Shown here: piece after piece, positions 44,876 to 54,277 of the stretch
How the letters are laid out: each line of letters opens with the position of its first letter
Position numbering within the stretch: position 1 is the first letter of the stretch
Source of the DNA: Candidatus Gastranaerophilales bacterium
GTDB taxonomy: Bacteria > Cyanobacteriota > Vampirovibrionia > Gastranaerophilales > Gastranaerophilaceae
Length of the DNA stretch: 64,000 bases
Assembly (NCBI GenBank): GCA_944324305.1
Contig: CALUVV010000003.1
Span: 1-64,000, forward strand
Direction of reading: 5' to 3'
The notes under the pieces: generated by a model
Seen by the model: only the letters and a program-made list of their open reading frames with translations
Database searches by the model: none
Told to the model about the DNA's origin: nothing
Program-made: the position numbers and the translations under genes

Positions 44876-46069
44876 TTAATGCCTCAATTTTTTTAACGCT
44901 TCAAGTTCATCCTGAAACGGTGAAATATTTGTTAATTTTTCAATTATTCCGGGCATTTTTTCACATACGTAATCAATTTCCTGCTCGGTTGTATATTTGC
45001 TCAATGAGAAACGTATACTTCCATGAATTGCAGTGAACGGAACATTCATTGCTCTCAAAACATGAGAAGGCTCAAGTGAGCCTGACGTACATGCACTTCC
45101 CGAGCTTGCGCAAATTCCTAAGTCGCTTAGATGAAGAAGAATTAATTCTCCTTCAATATATTCAAAACCTATATTTGTAGTATTAGGAACCCTGTTGACA
45201 ATTCCTGTATTTAATCTTGCATTAAATACGTTTTTGACAATATTTTTTTCAAGCTTATCACGCAGTCTTTTAACTTCCGTTGCTTCATATTTCAGATGGT
45301 CTGTTGCCAGTTCTGCAGCTTTCCCAATTCCGACGATATACGGAACATTTTCGGTCCCCGCACGTTTCCCGCGTTCCTGATGACCGCCGATAATTAACGG
45401 CGTTATAAGCGTTTTTGAATTTACATAAAGAGCTCCGACACCCTTCGGCGCGTGGAATTTATGACCCGATATTCCCACCAGATCAGCACCGATTGCCTGA
45501 ACGTCAATAGGAATTTTTCCTGAAACCTGAACAGCATCAACAAAGAATTTTGTTTCTTTATTTTTTGATTTAATTATTTCCGAAATTTTTTCAATCGGGA
45601 AAATAACGCCGGTTTCATTATTTGCGTACATTATTGAAACGAGTGCGGTATCATCATTTACGGCTTCTTCAAGCTGTGCAAGATCAAGTTCTCCGTTTGA
45701 ATTTACGCCGATATAGTCAACTTTATAACCTTCTTTTTCAAGTGCCTGATATAAATTCAATACGCAGGGATGTTCAACCTTTGTTGTTATAATATGTCTT
45801 TTATTTTTATTCATATTTAACACGCCGCGGATTGCCATGTTTGCACTTTCAGAACCGCAGGATGTAAAAATTATTTCTTTTTCATCTTTTGCGTTGAAGA
45901 AATCTTTCATAATTCCGCGTGCTTCTTTAACCGCATGATTTGCACGTTTGGCAAAATCATATACGCTTGAAGGGTTTGCATATTCTTCCTGAAGATACGG
46001 AAGCATTGCTTCAAGTACTTGAGGGTCAACCTTTGTGGTTGCGTTATTATCTAAATATATTAAACTCAT
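44876..46069 (-). CDS. nifS: Cysteine desulfurase (NifS/IscS type)
   Basis: A PLP enzyme that supplies sulfur for iron-sulfur clusters. YLDNNATTKVDPQVLE at the start, the PLP lysine in GISGHKFHAPKG (about residue 200) and the mobile sulfur-carrying Cys in CASSGSACTSGSLEPSHVLRA (about 325-330) are all present; 397 residues is typical of NifS/IscS. It follows nifU by four bases, forming a two-gene unit. Confidence 0.95.
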   Translation of the reverse strand: MSLIYLDNNATTKVDPQVLEAMLPYLQEEYANPSSVYDFAKRANHAVKEARGIMKDFFNAKDEKEIIFTSCGSESANMAIRGVLNMNKNKRHIITTKVEHPCVLNLYQALEKEGYKVDYIGVNSNGELDLAQLEEAVNDDTALVSIMYANNETGVIFPIEKISEIIKSKNKETKFFVDAVQVSGKIPIDVQAIGADLVGISGHKFHAPKGVGALYVNSKTLITPLIIGGHQERGKRAGTENVPYIVGIGKAAELATDHLKYEATEVKRLRDKLEKNIVKNVFNARLNTGIVNRVPNTTNIGFEYIEGELILLHLSDLGICASSGSACTSGSLEPSHVLRAMNVPFTAIHGSIRFSLSKYTTEQEIDYVCEKMPGIIEKLTNISPFQDELEALKKLRH

Positions 46070-46073
46070 TTTT

Positions 46074-46922
46074 CTATACCTCTATAACTTCAATATTTTT
46101 ATCAACGGTATCTCGTAAAGTTGTTTCTACAAATGCTTTAAGTGTCAGATGCGAATTTTTGCAGCCTGAACATTTCCCGCGTAGTTTTACCATAACTTTG
46201 TTCCCGTCAATATCAACAAGGGTTATATCGCCACCGTCTTTTCTTAACTCGGGTGATATTTGATTTTCTATTATGTTATTTATTTTGAGAATTTTTTGTG
46301 CGGGGCTTAAAGTTGATTCAGCTTTTTCATTTTCTTCTTTCTTGTAGTAAGTATCAATGATATCTTGAATTAACCCTTTGCATTTTCCGCAGGCTCCCCC
46401 TGCTTTAGTGTAATTTGTAATTTCTTCAACGGTTTTTAAACCGTTCATTTTAATTGCGTCCCATATAACGTTTTCTGTTATTCCGAAACAGGTGCAGACA
46501 ATTTTTTCTCTTTTTTGAGCTGCTGCTTCTTCGTTTCTGATATCGTCAAGGTCAGTGAAGTCATCGTAATTTTTCAAAGCGTCTTCCAGTGCTTCATAAC
46601 CCATAACTGAGCAGTGCATTTTCTCTGGCGGCAGGCCGCCGAGCTGGTCGGCAATATCTTTGTTTGTAATTTTTTTTACTTCATCAACTGTTTTGCCGAT
46701 AATCATTTCCGTTAAGATGCTAGAGCTTGCGACTGCCGAACCGCAGCCGAAAGTTTGAAATTTAGCATCTGTAACTATTCCGTTATTAATTTTTAAATAT
46801 ATTTTTAAAGAGTCTCCGCATGCAAGCGAACCTGCTTCGCCGATTGCATCCGCATTATCAATTTTTCCCACATTTCTGGGGTTTCTGTAATGATCTATAA
46901 CTTTATCCGAATAATCCCACAT
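46074..46922 (-). CDS. nifU: NifU iron-sulfur cluster scaffold
   Basis: A three-domain scaffold of 282 residues. The N-terminal IscU domain has the cysteines in GSLACGDS, QTFGCGSAVAS and KMHCSVMGYEAL. The central [2Fe-2S] domain has CTCFGITE and ACGKCKG, and the C-terminal NifU domain has GKCSGCKNSHL. No nitrogenase gene is present, so this is the general cluster-assembly system, as also known in Epsilonproteobacteria. AAGGA precedes the ATG by about nine bases. Confidence 0.95.
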   Translation of the reverse strand: MWDYSDKVIDHYRNPRNVGKIDNADAIGEAGSLACGDSLKIYLKINNGIVTDAKFQTFGCGSAVASSSILTEMIIGKTVDEVKKITNKDIADQLGGLPPEKMHCSVMGYEALEDALKNYDDFTDLDDIRNEEAAAQKREKIVCTCFGITENVIWDAIKMNGLKTVEEITNYTKAGGACGKCKGLIQDIIDTYYKKEENEKAESTLSPAQKILKINNIIENQISPELRKDGGDITLVDIDGNKVMVKLRGKCSGCKNSHLTLKAFVETTLRDTVDKNIEVIEV

Positions 46923-47005
46923 AATCTTTTTCCTTATTTATCTTATACATATTTATATTTTATCTCAAAAACATTTGCGGGAATATATACTTAATATAAA
47001 ATTAA

Positions 47006-47397
47006 TTATTCTTGATTGATAAGTTTTGACAATGTGTTTTTTATAAATGTTTCCATTTCTTGCAGAATTTTATCGGATTTTTCACATACTTTACGAAAAC
47101 ATCTGTTATATTCTCTTCTGTAATAGACAATATTTTTACCGTCATCATTTACTTGCAATACTTTCTTAATACCTTGTTTGTTTTTTGTATATTCAACTAC
47201 TCCTAAAAGGTTGTCATCTGACGAATATAATCTTAAATTTTTGAAATTTCGGGGGGGGGGCAGCTAAAAGCTTGATTTCCAGCCATTTCCCGGATGCCTT
47301 TATCCAGTAATTCATTAGCGGACTTGCTTAAGATTGAGCGTTTGGCGTAGTAATATCCTGTAAAATTTGTGTAATCTGTTTTGCTTCCTGACAACAT
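47006..47397 (-). CDS. Small unknown gene disrupted by a C10 tract
   Basis: ATG 47397, with AAAGGA eight bases upstream, reads MLSGSKTDYTNFTGYYYAKRS to GNQAFSCPPP and hits TAA soon after the C10 run (47251-47260 on plus). With 8 or 11 C the frame continues RNFKNLRLYSSDDNLLGVVEYTK to LSKLINQE, a 129-residue protein. The C-terminal half is charged and helical. No family recognised. Both halves have coding-like composition, so this is a real gene either off or broken. Confidence 0.6.
47251..47260 (+). repeat. G10 homopolymer inside the small unknown gene (antisense strand)
   Basis: TTTC-G10-CAGC on plus, C10 on the coding strand. C-G10-C as elsewhere. Frame restored by 8 or 11. Confidence 0.95.
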
Positions 47398-47471
47398 ACA
47401 TTTTCCTTTCTTTTTTTATTTTTATCATAATGATTGTAATAATTTATTTTTGCTATCTAATTAATAAATTT

Positions 47472-48269
47472 TTACATTTGTCCATATGGTATTGTTGCTT
47501 TCCTGTCTGAATGCGATGACGGAAAATTCTTTATCAAAGGTAAATCTAATTCCTCAAAAATGTAATCAATATTTTCGCAGCCTAAAAAGTCGCCGATTGC
47601 TATTGCTTTTGTGTTTTTGCGGATTTTTTCAATATTAAATAATTGTGTAACCATTTTATCTATTTTGTAAGGCGGTTCGTTCAAATCTTCTAAAAACAGC
47701 GTAAATTCAAAATCAGGTATAAAATCCTGCCCGCAAAGAGATACAAGTGTTGCAAGATTACCGCCCCAGAAAGTACCCTCGTAATCAAATTTGCCCCCGC
47801 AAACGGTTTCGAAAAATTTGCTTACGGTATATTCGTTTAAATTTTCCTGACCAAAATCGCTTAATATCATGGGACCTGAATAAGTAACTAGCCCTGCACG
47901 TTTTAAAAACATTGCATTAAGCGCGGTAATATCGGAATAGCCGCAAAAAATTTTAGGATTTTTGCGGATTAAATCATAATCAATTTTATTAATAAGCCTA
48001 ATTGCTCCGTATCCGCCGCGTAAACAAATTATTGCATTTACTGATTTGTCTGCAAACATTTTATGGAGAGCATGAAGTCTTTCTTTATCCGAACCCGCCA
48101 GATATCTCTCTTTTGAGTAAACATTATCGGATAATTTAACTTTATAACCTCTGTTTTCAAAAAAAGTTATTGCACGTTTGAGGTTTGTGTCATCTTCCAT
48201 TGCCCCTGAAGGTGCAAGTATACCTATCGTATCCCCTTCTTTTAATAATGGCGGTTTAATAATCTTCAT
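47472..48269 (-). CDS. ldcA: LD-carboxypeptidase (peptidase S66)
   Basis: Removes the terminal D-Ala from muramoyl tetrapeptides in wall recycling. GDTIGILAPSG, the nucleophile Ser in CGYSDITAL (about 110), the Glu in FLEDLNEPPYKIDKM and a His in PSSHSDRKATIPYG make the Ser-Glu-His set. It stops right after the final PYG motif, about 30 residues earlier than usual. Divergent from dnaX across 40 bases that hold a DnaA box. Confidence 0.9.
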   Translation of the reverse strand: MKIIKPPLLKEGDTIGILAPSGAMEDDTNLKRAITFFENRGYKVKLSDNVYSKERYLAGSDKERLHALHKMFADKSVNAIICLRGGYGAIRLINKIDYDLIRKNPKIFCGYSDITALNAMFLKRAGLVTYSGPMILSDFGQENLNEYTVSKFFETVCGGKFDYEGTFWGGNLATLVSLCGQDFIPDFEFTLFLEDLNEPPYKIDKMVTQLFNIEKIRKNTKAIAIGDFLGCENIDYIFEELDLPLIKNFPSSHSDRKATIPYGQM

Positions 48270-48272
48270 TTT

Positions 48273-48281
48273 TTATCCACA
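48273..48281 (+). promoter_or_regulatory. Consensus DnaA box between ldcA and dnaX
   Basis: TTATCCACA is a perfect match to the DnaA-box consensus TTATNCACA. It is single and lies 17 bases before the dnaX -10, in the position of the -35, so DnaA could act on dnaX or ldcA transcription. One nine-base match can occur by chance. Confidence 0.35.
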
Positions 48282-48294
48282 TTTGTTATAACTC

Positions 48295-48309
48295 TGCTAT
48301 AATATTACC
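48295..48309 (+). promoter_or_regulatory. Extended -10 promoter of dnaX (leaderless)
   Basis: TG-C-TATAAT (48295-48303) ends six bases before ATG 48310. There is no good -35, as expected for an extended -10, and no ribosome site. Confidence 0.65.
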
Positions 48310-50151
48310 ATGAATGAAAAATACATACCTTTATACAGAAAATACCGCCCGCAGAAATTAGAAGAAGTTGTCGGGCAGGAACACATTAAGAAAGCTTTAA
48401 GAAATGCAATTGAGCTTAATAAAATTTCTCATGCATATCTTTTTACAGGCCCGAGAGGAACGGGAAAAACTTCAACGGCTAGAATTTTTGCTAAGTCTTT
48501 AAACTGTAAAGAAGGCCCGACTGTTTCTCCTTGCGGTGTTTGCGAAAACTGCGTTGATATTACAAATTCAACTCCGATGGATGTAATTGAAATTGATGCC
48601 GCAAGCAACAGAAAAGTCGAAGATGCCCAGAATATTCTGGAAAAAGTTATGTATGCGCCTGTTAACAGCAGATACAAAATTTACATAATCGACGAAGTTC
48701 ACATGCTTTCAACTACTGCTTTCAATGCTCTTTTGAAAACATTGGAAGAACCTCCGAAAAATGTTATATTTATTCTTGCAACAACAGAAGTTCATAAAGT
48801 TCTGGATACGATTAAGAGCCGCTGCCAGCGTTTTGATTTTAAACGCATTACAACGGAAGATATTGTTAAACATCTTCGTTATATTTCAGATAACGAAAAA
48901 ATTAATATAACAGATGATGCACTGTTTACTATTGCTAAAAATTCGGCCGGCGGAATGCGTGACAGTATTGCGCTGCTTGACCAATTAAGCGTTCTTGACG
49001 GCGAAGAAGCTATTTCAACGGACGACATAAATAATCTTCTGGGGCGTTTATCTTTTGATACGCTTAATTCTCTTGCTGATAAAATTGTAAATTCCAGACC
49101 GCAGGAAGCTATTGAGGACTTAGAGAATATTTATAATTCAGGAAACGAACCTGTTCAAATTTTGACAAACCTGATGGATTATTTAAAAAATCTTCTTATT
49201 GTAAAAAATTGCAGAAAAGAAATTGTTTTTGAATTAACACAGGCAAATGATGCACAGGTGCAAGCATTAACTTCACAAGCTGAGAACATTGAAACTCATC
49301 AAATTGTATTTTTAATTGATAAATGTTCGGATTATATAAAAGAGCTTAAATTGACTAATAATCCGCGTTTGTGGCTGGAAGTCGCAATAATTGACCTTGC
49401 GAATTTAACGGAAAACACATCTCTTGTAGAGCTTCAAAACAGGATTGCAAGACTTGAGGGAGGTTCAGTTGAGCCTGTTAAGGTTTCAGCCTATAAAACA
49501 GCTCCCGCCCCCGTAATGAAACCTGAAATGCAAAGACCGGAACAGCCAAAAACGGAAGTTGCAAAAGAAAAAGAACAGCCTGCAAAAGCTGTTGAACCTC
49601 AGGAGATACCACAACCGCAGGAATTTGCACCAATGCCGAAATCTAAACCCGTTGCAGGCAATGATATTTCTGTATTGTGGGGACAGCTTTTGGAGCAGGT
49701 TAATAGTGCTCCGACACGTGCTCTTTTGAAACAGTGGGCTAATCCTGTAAAAATTTCGCCTGAAGAAACAATTCTTACTATGAAAAATGAAATTTTTCTT
49801 AATCAGGTACAGAGCGGCTCTAAAAAACAGGCAGTTGTTGATGCGGTTAATGCATTGTTCGGTCAATCGGATTCAAATGTTACCGTAAGGCTTCCGCATG
49901 CCGATGATGTTCAGATTAAGCCTGCTGCAGCTGCTCCGGCAGAAGTCCCGAAGCAGACAGCACAGCCAAAGCCGTCACCTGTCATGAAACCTGTACAGAT
50001 GGAACCCGAGGTATCTGATGAAGAAGTTCAGGAAATAAAAGAAGAAATCAAGCCTCTTAAATCTGATAGTGCCGCTAAAATTGAGGCTTCGTTGCATTCG
50101 GATAACGTAAATATGGTAATGGAACTTTTTGACGGAAAAGTTATTGAGTAA
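48310..50151 (+). CDS. dnaX: DNA polymerase III subunit gamma/tau
   Basis: Clamp-loader ATPase of 613 residues. Walker A GPRGTGKTST (about 44-53), the zinc site CxCGVCENC (about 65-80), Walker B IIDEVHML and the sensor region TTEVHKVLDTIKSRCQRF are present, then domain III, a Pro/Gln/Lys-rich linker (about 385-455) and a tau C-terminal domain. No obvious slippery A-run for a gamma form was noticed. The ATG is leaderless-type. Converges with the Memo-AMMECR1 gene with an 11-base overlap. Confidence 0.96.
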   Translation: MNEKYIPLYRKYRPQKLEEVVGQEHIKKALRNAIELNKISHAYLFTGPRGTGKTSTARIFAKSLNCKEGPTVSPCGVCENCVDITNSTPMDVIEIDAASNRKVEDAQNILEKVMYAPVNSRYKIYIIDEVHMLSTTAFNALLKTLEEPPKNVIFILATTEVHKVLDTIKSRCQRFDFKRITTEDIVKHLRYISDNEKINITDDALFTIAKNSAGGMRDSIALLDQLSVLDGEEAISTDDINNLLGRLSFDTLNSLADKIVNSRPQEAIEDLENIYNSGNEPVQILTNLMDYLKNLLIVKNCRKEIVFELTQANDAQVQALTSQAENIETHQIVFLIDKCSDYIKELKLTNNPRLWLEVAIIDLANLTENTSLVELQNRIARLEGGSVEPVKVSAYKTAPAPVMKPEMQRPEQPKTEVAKEKEQPAKAVEPQEIPQPQEFAPMPKSKPVAGNDISVLWGQLLEQVNSAPTRALLKQWANPVKISPEETILTMKNEIFLNQVQSGSKKQAVVDAVNALFGQSDSNVTVRLPHADDVQIKPAAAAPAEVPKQTAQPKPSPVMKPVQMEPEVSDEEVQEIKEEIKPLKSDSAAKIEASLHSDNVNMVMELFDGKVIE

Positions 50152-51469
50152 TTCTTGTTGTTTTAAATTTGAAAGCTTCCAAGCTTTCGGAAAAATAATC
50201 TTTTGGCAAACCTGCTTTGAGTTTTAGTTGTTCAAGAAACTCTTTTCTGTCAGGCAGCTGTTCCCACACATCAGGCAGAAATACCGACTGGTAATTTCCG
50301 TCACGTATTATAAGACCGTCAACTGCGGGTGTTAATTCTTCAAGTAATTCACGTTCATTTTCAAACTCCAACCTTACGGGTTTTGATAAAAGAGAAACGC
50401 TTATACTTATCTTATTGTATTCGTTTAAGGTCAGTGCAGGAAATCTCGGGTCGGAAAATGCTGCCGCGTGGGCATTTTTTATTAAATCTTGTATAAGTGG
50501 TCTGTGTGCAATGATTGAACCTATACAGCCGCGAAGAATTCCGTCAAGCTCAAGGGTTACAAAAGACGCTCCGTATTCTTCAAAGACACATTCATAATTG
50601 TTTAAGTCAGCGTGGCCGAGCTGCAAGCCTGATAAAATACTATCCTTACAAATTTTTTTCACAAAATCGGAATAATATTTTTTTATATAATTATTTTTTT
50701 CTCCCTCGTATAAAAACCAGCTTCCGTAGCCGACAACGCGCGAGCTGTCCCCTGTTGTCGCCGCCGAGTTTGTAAGACCTGCTCTTATAAGGGAAAAGTT
50801 TTTCTTCTTTGCAAATTCTACAAGTCCGCAAATCCCTACTGCACCGCAAGCCTGTTCCTGCTCAAAATTACTCATGTTATTTTCTTCAATTAACCTTGCA
50901 GTGTAATTGTCAATTTTGTAAGCTTCTTTTTCAGGATAAAAGTGGCTTAAATCGCTTGATATAACAAAAACATTATCTTCATTTTCATAAAAATGTTCAA
51001 TTGTTTCTGCCAGATTCTTGAAATTTTCACAGCCGTATAAAACGGGAATGATTTTTGCATCGGGTAAAAATGTTTTGATTAACGGAAGCTGAACTTCTAT
51101 TGAATGTTCTTTCTCAAATACAAAATTTCCGACATTACAATCGCAAAATTTTGCAATTTCTTTTGTGAGCTCTTTATTTACTTCAATATCGCCAAGCGGT
51201 GTTACAAATGCATCGTAGTCACACACTGTACAGCCGAAAATCCTCTCATAATGAGCGGGTGCGAATATAAAAACATTTTTTGCATCTTTTTTAAGCTGCT
51301 GAATTCCTTTTGCTGCAAGTTTCCCCGAATAAATATAGCCCGCATGCGGTATTATTACTGCACGTGAATAGTATTTGGGCTCTTTTATTCTGAAGCTTTC
51401 AATTATTTGCTCTAGCTCATGTTTTTCTGCAGGATAAAAAGTTCCTGCTGCTCTCCCTGTTTTTTTCAT
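50141..51469 (-). CDS. Memo-AMMECR1 fusion (AmmeMemoRadiSam proteins B and A)
   Basis: A 442-residue fusion. The N-terminal Memo domain (about 1-265: AVIIPHAGYIYSG, FAPAHYERIFGC, SSDLSHFYPEKEAY, GDSSRVVGYGSW) resembles a metal-dependent dioxygenase; the C-terminal AMMECR1 domain (about 280-442) has the LRGCIGSI motif. These two plus a radical SAM enzyme form the AmmeMemoRadiSam system, of unresolved function; the radical SAM gene is not in the window. ATG 51469 follows TATAAT by six bases with no ribosome site. Confidence 0.92.
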   Translation of the reverse strand: MKKTGRAAGTFYPAEKHELEQIIESFRIKEPKYYSRAVIIPHAGYIYSGKLAAKGIQQLKKDAKNVFIFAPAHYERIFGCTVCDYDAFVTPLGDIEVNKELTKEIAKFCDCNVGNFVFEKEHSIEVQLPLIKTFLPDAKIIPVLYGCENFKNLAETIEHFYENEDNVFVISSDLSHFYPEKEAYKIDNYTARLIEENNMSNFEQEQACGAVGICGLVEFAKKKNFSLIRAGLTNSAATTGDSSRVVGYGSWFLYEGEKNNYIKKYYSDFVKKICKDSILSGLQLGHADLNNYECVFEEYGASFVTLELDGILRGCIGSIIAHRPLIQDLIKNAHAAAFSDPRFPALTLNEYNKISISVSLLSKPVRLEFENERELLEELTPAVDGLIIRDGNYQSVFLPDVWEQLPDRKEFLEQLKLKAGLPKDYFSESLEAFKFKTTRITQ

Positions 51470-51492
51470 AAATTAATTATACAACTTTTTTA

Positions 51493-52536
51493 TTATTTTG
51501 AAATAGGATAGTAAGTTAATAAAATATCAGGTTCAAAAATATCTGTTTGTGTAATTTTAAAATTAAAACTGTCGTTAATGTTGTCGATTTGTCTGAAATC
51601 AAAGCAGGATAAAGAACTGTTATCGCCTGTAATCTTCGGGGCGATAAAATGATAAATTTTATCTGTGTATTTTAAAATTTCTCCGTTAAGATGTCCGCCG
51701 CTTTCAACCAGAATGCTTTTTATACCGAGTTCATAAGCTTTTTTTAAAATATATTCCAAATCAAGTTTTTCATTTTTAACGGGTGTTTTTATAAAGTTTA
51801 TTCCGCCTTCAAACATATCAAGTGTTTCATTGAACAAATAAATTTCTCCGTTTTTATATACGGGTGCTTCAAGATTTGTTTTAAGTTTTCTGTCCAGTAT
51901 AATTTTTTTTCGGTGCATCATTGTCGGATTATCGGCAATAATTGTTGAAGATGTAGTCATAATCGCATCATAGCGGTTTCTTATTTTTTTTACTTCTTCT
52001 CTGGCTTTTTCAGAGGTAATCCATTTGGAAGAACCGTTATGTGCTGCAATTTTACCGTCAAGAGTTGCCGCTGTTTTTATTGCAACAAAAACTTCTTTTT
52101 TTGTCATATTCTTGATAAATACTTCATTTAGAGCTTTGCATTCTTTTTCAAGAACATTTTCAATAACTTCAATTCCCGCATCTTTAAGTTTTTTAATTCC
52201 GTTTCCCGCTACAATCGGGTTTACGTCACGCATTCCGATAACAACTCTTTTCAACCCGCGTTCTATAATTAAATCTGCACAGGGCGGAGTTTTACCGAAA
52301 TGCGAACAGGGTTCGAGATTTACGATTAAAGTGCCGCCTTTTTCTTCCCCGTTATGAATCTTTAAAAGGGCATCTCTTTCAGCGTGACTTTCTCCGTATT
52401 TTTGATGATAGCCGTTTGAAATTTCATTCCCGTCTTTATCAAGAACAACGCAGCCGACTAAAGGATTAGGAGATGTCAAACCTTCTCCTTTTTTTGCAAG
52501 TTCTATGCATTTTTGCATTAATAAGTTATATTGCAT
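51493..52536 (-). CDS. ribD: Bifunctional riboflavin deaminase/reductase
   Basis: Performs the deamination and reduction of the pyrimidine intermediate in riboflavin synthesis. The deaminase zinc site is HAERDAL and EPCSHFGKTPPCADLI (about 50-90); the reductase domain has VAIKTAATLDGKIAAHNGSSKWIT and ILVESGGHLNGEIL. 347 residues, normal length. No other rib gene is near and no FMN riboswitch fits: TAGAAT ends six bases before the ATG, so the start is leaderless. Confidence 0.95.
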   Translation of the reverse strand: MQYNLLMQKCIELAKKGEGLTSPNPLVGCVVLDKDGNEISNGYHQKYGESHAERDALLKIHNGEEKGGTLIVNLEPCSHFGKTPPCADLIIERGLKRVVIGMRDVNPIVAGNGIKKLKDAGIEVIENVLEKECKALNEVFIKNMTKKEVFVAIKTAATLDGKIAAHNGSSKWITSEKAREEVKKIRNRYDAIMTTSSTIIADNPTMMHRKKIILDRKLKTNLEAPVYKNGEIYLFNETLDMFEGGINFIKTPVKNEKLDLEYILKKAYELGIKSILVESGGHLNGEILKYTDKIYHFIAPKITGDNSSLSCFDFRQIDNINDSFNFKITQTDIFEPDILLTYYPISK

Positions 52537-52592
52537 AATTGCATTCTACTATAAAATTTGCTATATTAAAATGAAAAGAAGGAGTATTTATT

Positions 52593-53255
52593 ATGGATTT
52601 AAAATATATCGGACACAGTGCTTTTGAAATTAAGTTAAAAGAGAATTCAATTATGGTTGACCCGTTTGTGAGTGTTAACCCCAAATATGACTGGCATAGT
52701 GCAAATATTACGGATATATTTTTAACCCACGCCCATGGCGACCACTTAGGACAGGCTATTGAAATTGCTAAAGAAAAAGATGCCACTATTACCGCAATTG
52801 TTGAACTTGCCCAGTACTGCAAAGAGCAGGGATGCAAGGTTAAATCGGTAAATTTCGGCGGCTGGCTTAATTATGATTGGGGAAGAGTTGTATTTGTTCC
52901 TGCATTCCATACAAGCTCGCTTCCTGACGGCAGATATGCGGGAGAACCTGCAGGAATTATATTTGATGTTGAAAATGTTCGTATTTACCATGCGGGCGAT
53001 ACTGCTTTAACTTCAGAAATGAAAACAATTAAAGAACTTTACAGACCGAATATTGCACTTCTTCCAATAGGCGGACATTATACAATGGATCCCGAACACG
53101 CAGCCGTTGCTGCTGACTGGCTCGGTGCACAAACCGTAATTCCTATGCATTACAATACTTTCCCTGAAATCCAGGCGGATTTGGAAAAATTCATGAAACT
53201 TATTCACATGAATAATTCAAACTGTGTAATTTTAAATCCTGAAAACATTAATTAG
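52593..53255 (+). CDS. Metal-dependent hydrolase, UPF0173 (metallo-beta-lactamase fold)
   Basis: A 220-residue MBL-fold protein. The metal-binding motif THAHGDHLG (about 46-54), the second His FHTSSLPDGRYAG, YHAGDTAL and the last His in IPMHYNTFPEI are all there. Close to the UPF0173/UlaG-like branch; substrate not known. AGAAGGAG is nine bases before the ATG. Divergent from ribD. Confidence 0.92.
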   Translation: MDLKYIGHSAFEIKLKENSIMVDPFVSVNPKYDWHSANITDIFLTHAHGDHLGQAIEIAKEKDATITAIVELAQYCKEQGCKVKSVNFGGWLNYDWGRVVFVPAFHTSSLPDGRYAGEPAGIIFDVENVRIYHAGDTALTSEMKTIKELYRPNIALLPIGGHYTMDPEHAAVAADWLGAQTVIPMHYNTFPEIQADLEKFMKLIHMNNSNCVILNPENIN

Positions 53256-53317
53256 CCCGCTTCCCTATTGCAGCAGAATATTGTTGATGTAAACTTAAAT
53301 CGAAGTGGAGATTAAAA

Positions 53318-54277
53318 ATGGATATTTTATTTATTATAGACAGAATTGAACTCAAATATTTTGAGTTTAATAATCTTGTTACAAATTTTTGGTTAATCAG
53401 AGAGCTTTTATTTGAAAATAAAAACGTATGGATTACGACGATTGATAATTTAAGTCTTATAAGCGGTATTCCTTATACTCACTGTTATGAAGCTTATGAA
53501 AAAAATGGCAATATATTTTACGATAAAACATTAAAAGAAAAAAAGATTAACGATTTTTCTCTGGTAATGTTCAGGCCCGATCCACCTGTTGATTTGGATT
53601 ATATTAACGCAACTTATATATTTGATTTTGTAGATAGAAATAAAACTTTGATTTTAAATGACCCGAAAGCAATCAGGGATTTTAACGAGAAAATGCATAC
53701 AGTAAAATTTCTTGATTTAATGCCTGAAAATATTGTTACTTCTTCAAAATCCGATATAATTAATTTCCTGAAAAAGCATGAAGAAATTGTTCTTAAACCT
53801 TTAAACGGCTGTTTCGGCTCGGGCGTTATGACTTTAAAAAAAGGTGATAAAAATACGGCTGTAATTATTAATACAATGACCAAAAATCAAACACAGCTCA
53901 TTATGGTTCAAAAATATATTCCAAAAGCAAGATTTGGCGATAAGCGTGTTATGTTTCTGGGTGATGAGGTTCTGGACGTTTGTATTCAAAAACTTCCGTC
54001 AAATGATGACTTTAAATTTAACGAGCATTGCGACAGCAACATAGTTAAAGCTGAACTTACCGAAAGTGAAAAGGAAAACTTTGCTCCTGTTGCAAAAGAA
54101 TTGAATAAAGCAGGTTTGCCTCTTGTCGGTCTTGATGTTATTGACGGAAAAATTATTGAAATAAATGTTACAAGTCCCTGCTATTTTATAAAAGAAGTAA
54201 ACGGACATTTTAACTGTCAACTGGAAAAGAAAATTACACAATTTATTTTATCGAAACTTTATGCAAAAGTGTCTTAA
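53318..54277 (+). CDS. gshB: Glutathione synthetase-like ATP-grasp ligase
   Basis: A prokaryotic glutathione synthetase of 319 residues. The N-terminal domain (FRPDPPVDLDYINATYIFDFV) and the ATP-grasp region (EEIVLKPLNGCFGSGVM, VQKYIPKARFGDKRVMFLGDEVL, GLDVIDGKIIEINVTSPC) are typical of GshB. gshA is not in the window. GTGGAG is eight bases before the ATG; 62 bases follow the MBL gene, so the two may be co-transcribed. The substrate could differ from glutathione if no gshA exists. Confidence 0.88.
   Translation: MDILFIIDRIELKYFEFNNLVTNFWLIRELLFENKNVWITTIDNLSLISGIPYTHCYEAYEKNGNIFYDKTLKEKKINDFSLVMFRPDPPVDLDYINATYIFDFVDRNKTLILNDPKAIRDFNEKMHTVKFLDLMPENIVTSSKSDIINFLKKHEEIVLKPLNGCFGSGVMTLKKGDKNTAVIINTMTKNQTQLIMVQKYIPKARFGDKRVMFLGDEVLDVCIQKLPSNDDFKFNEHCDSNIVKAELTESEKENFAPVAKELNKAGLPLVGLDVIDGKIIEINVTSPCYFIKEVNGHFNCQLEKKITQFILSKLYAKVS

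Noticed and set aside
48273-48281. Replication origin near dnaX
   Set aside because: Only one DnaA box and no dnaA, dnaN or AT-rich unwinding element in the neighbourhood.
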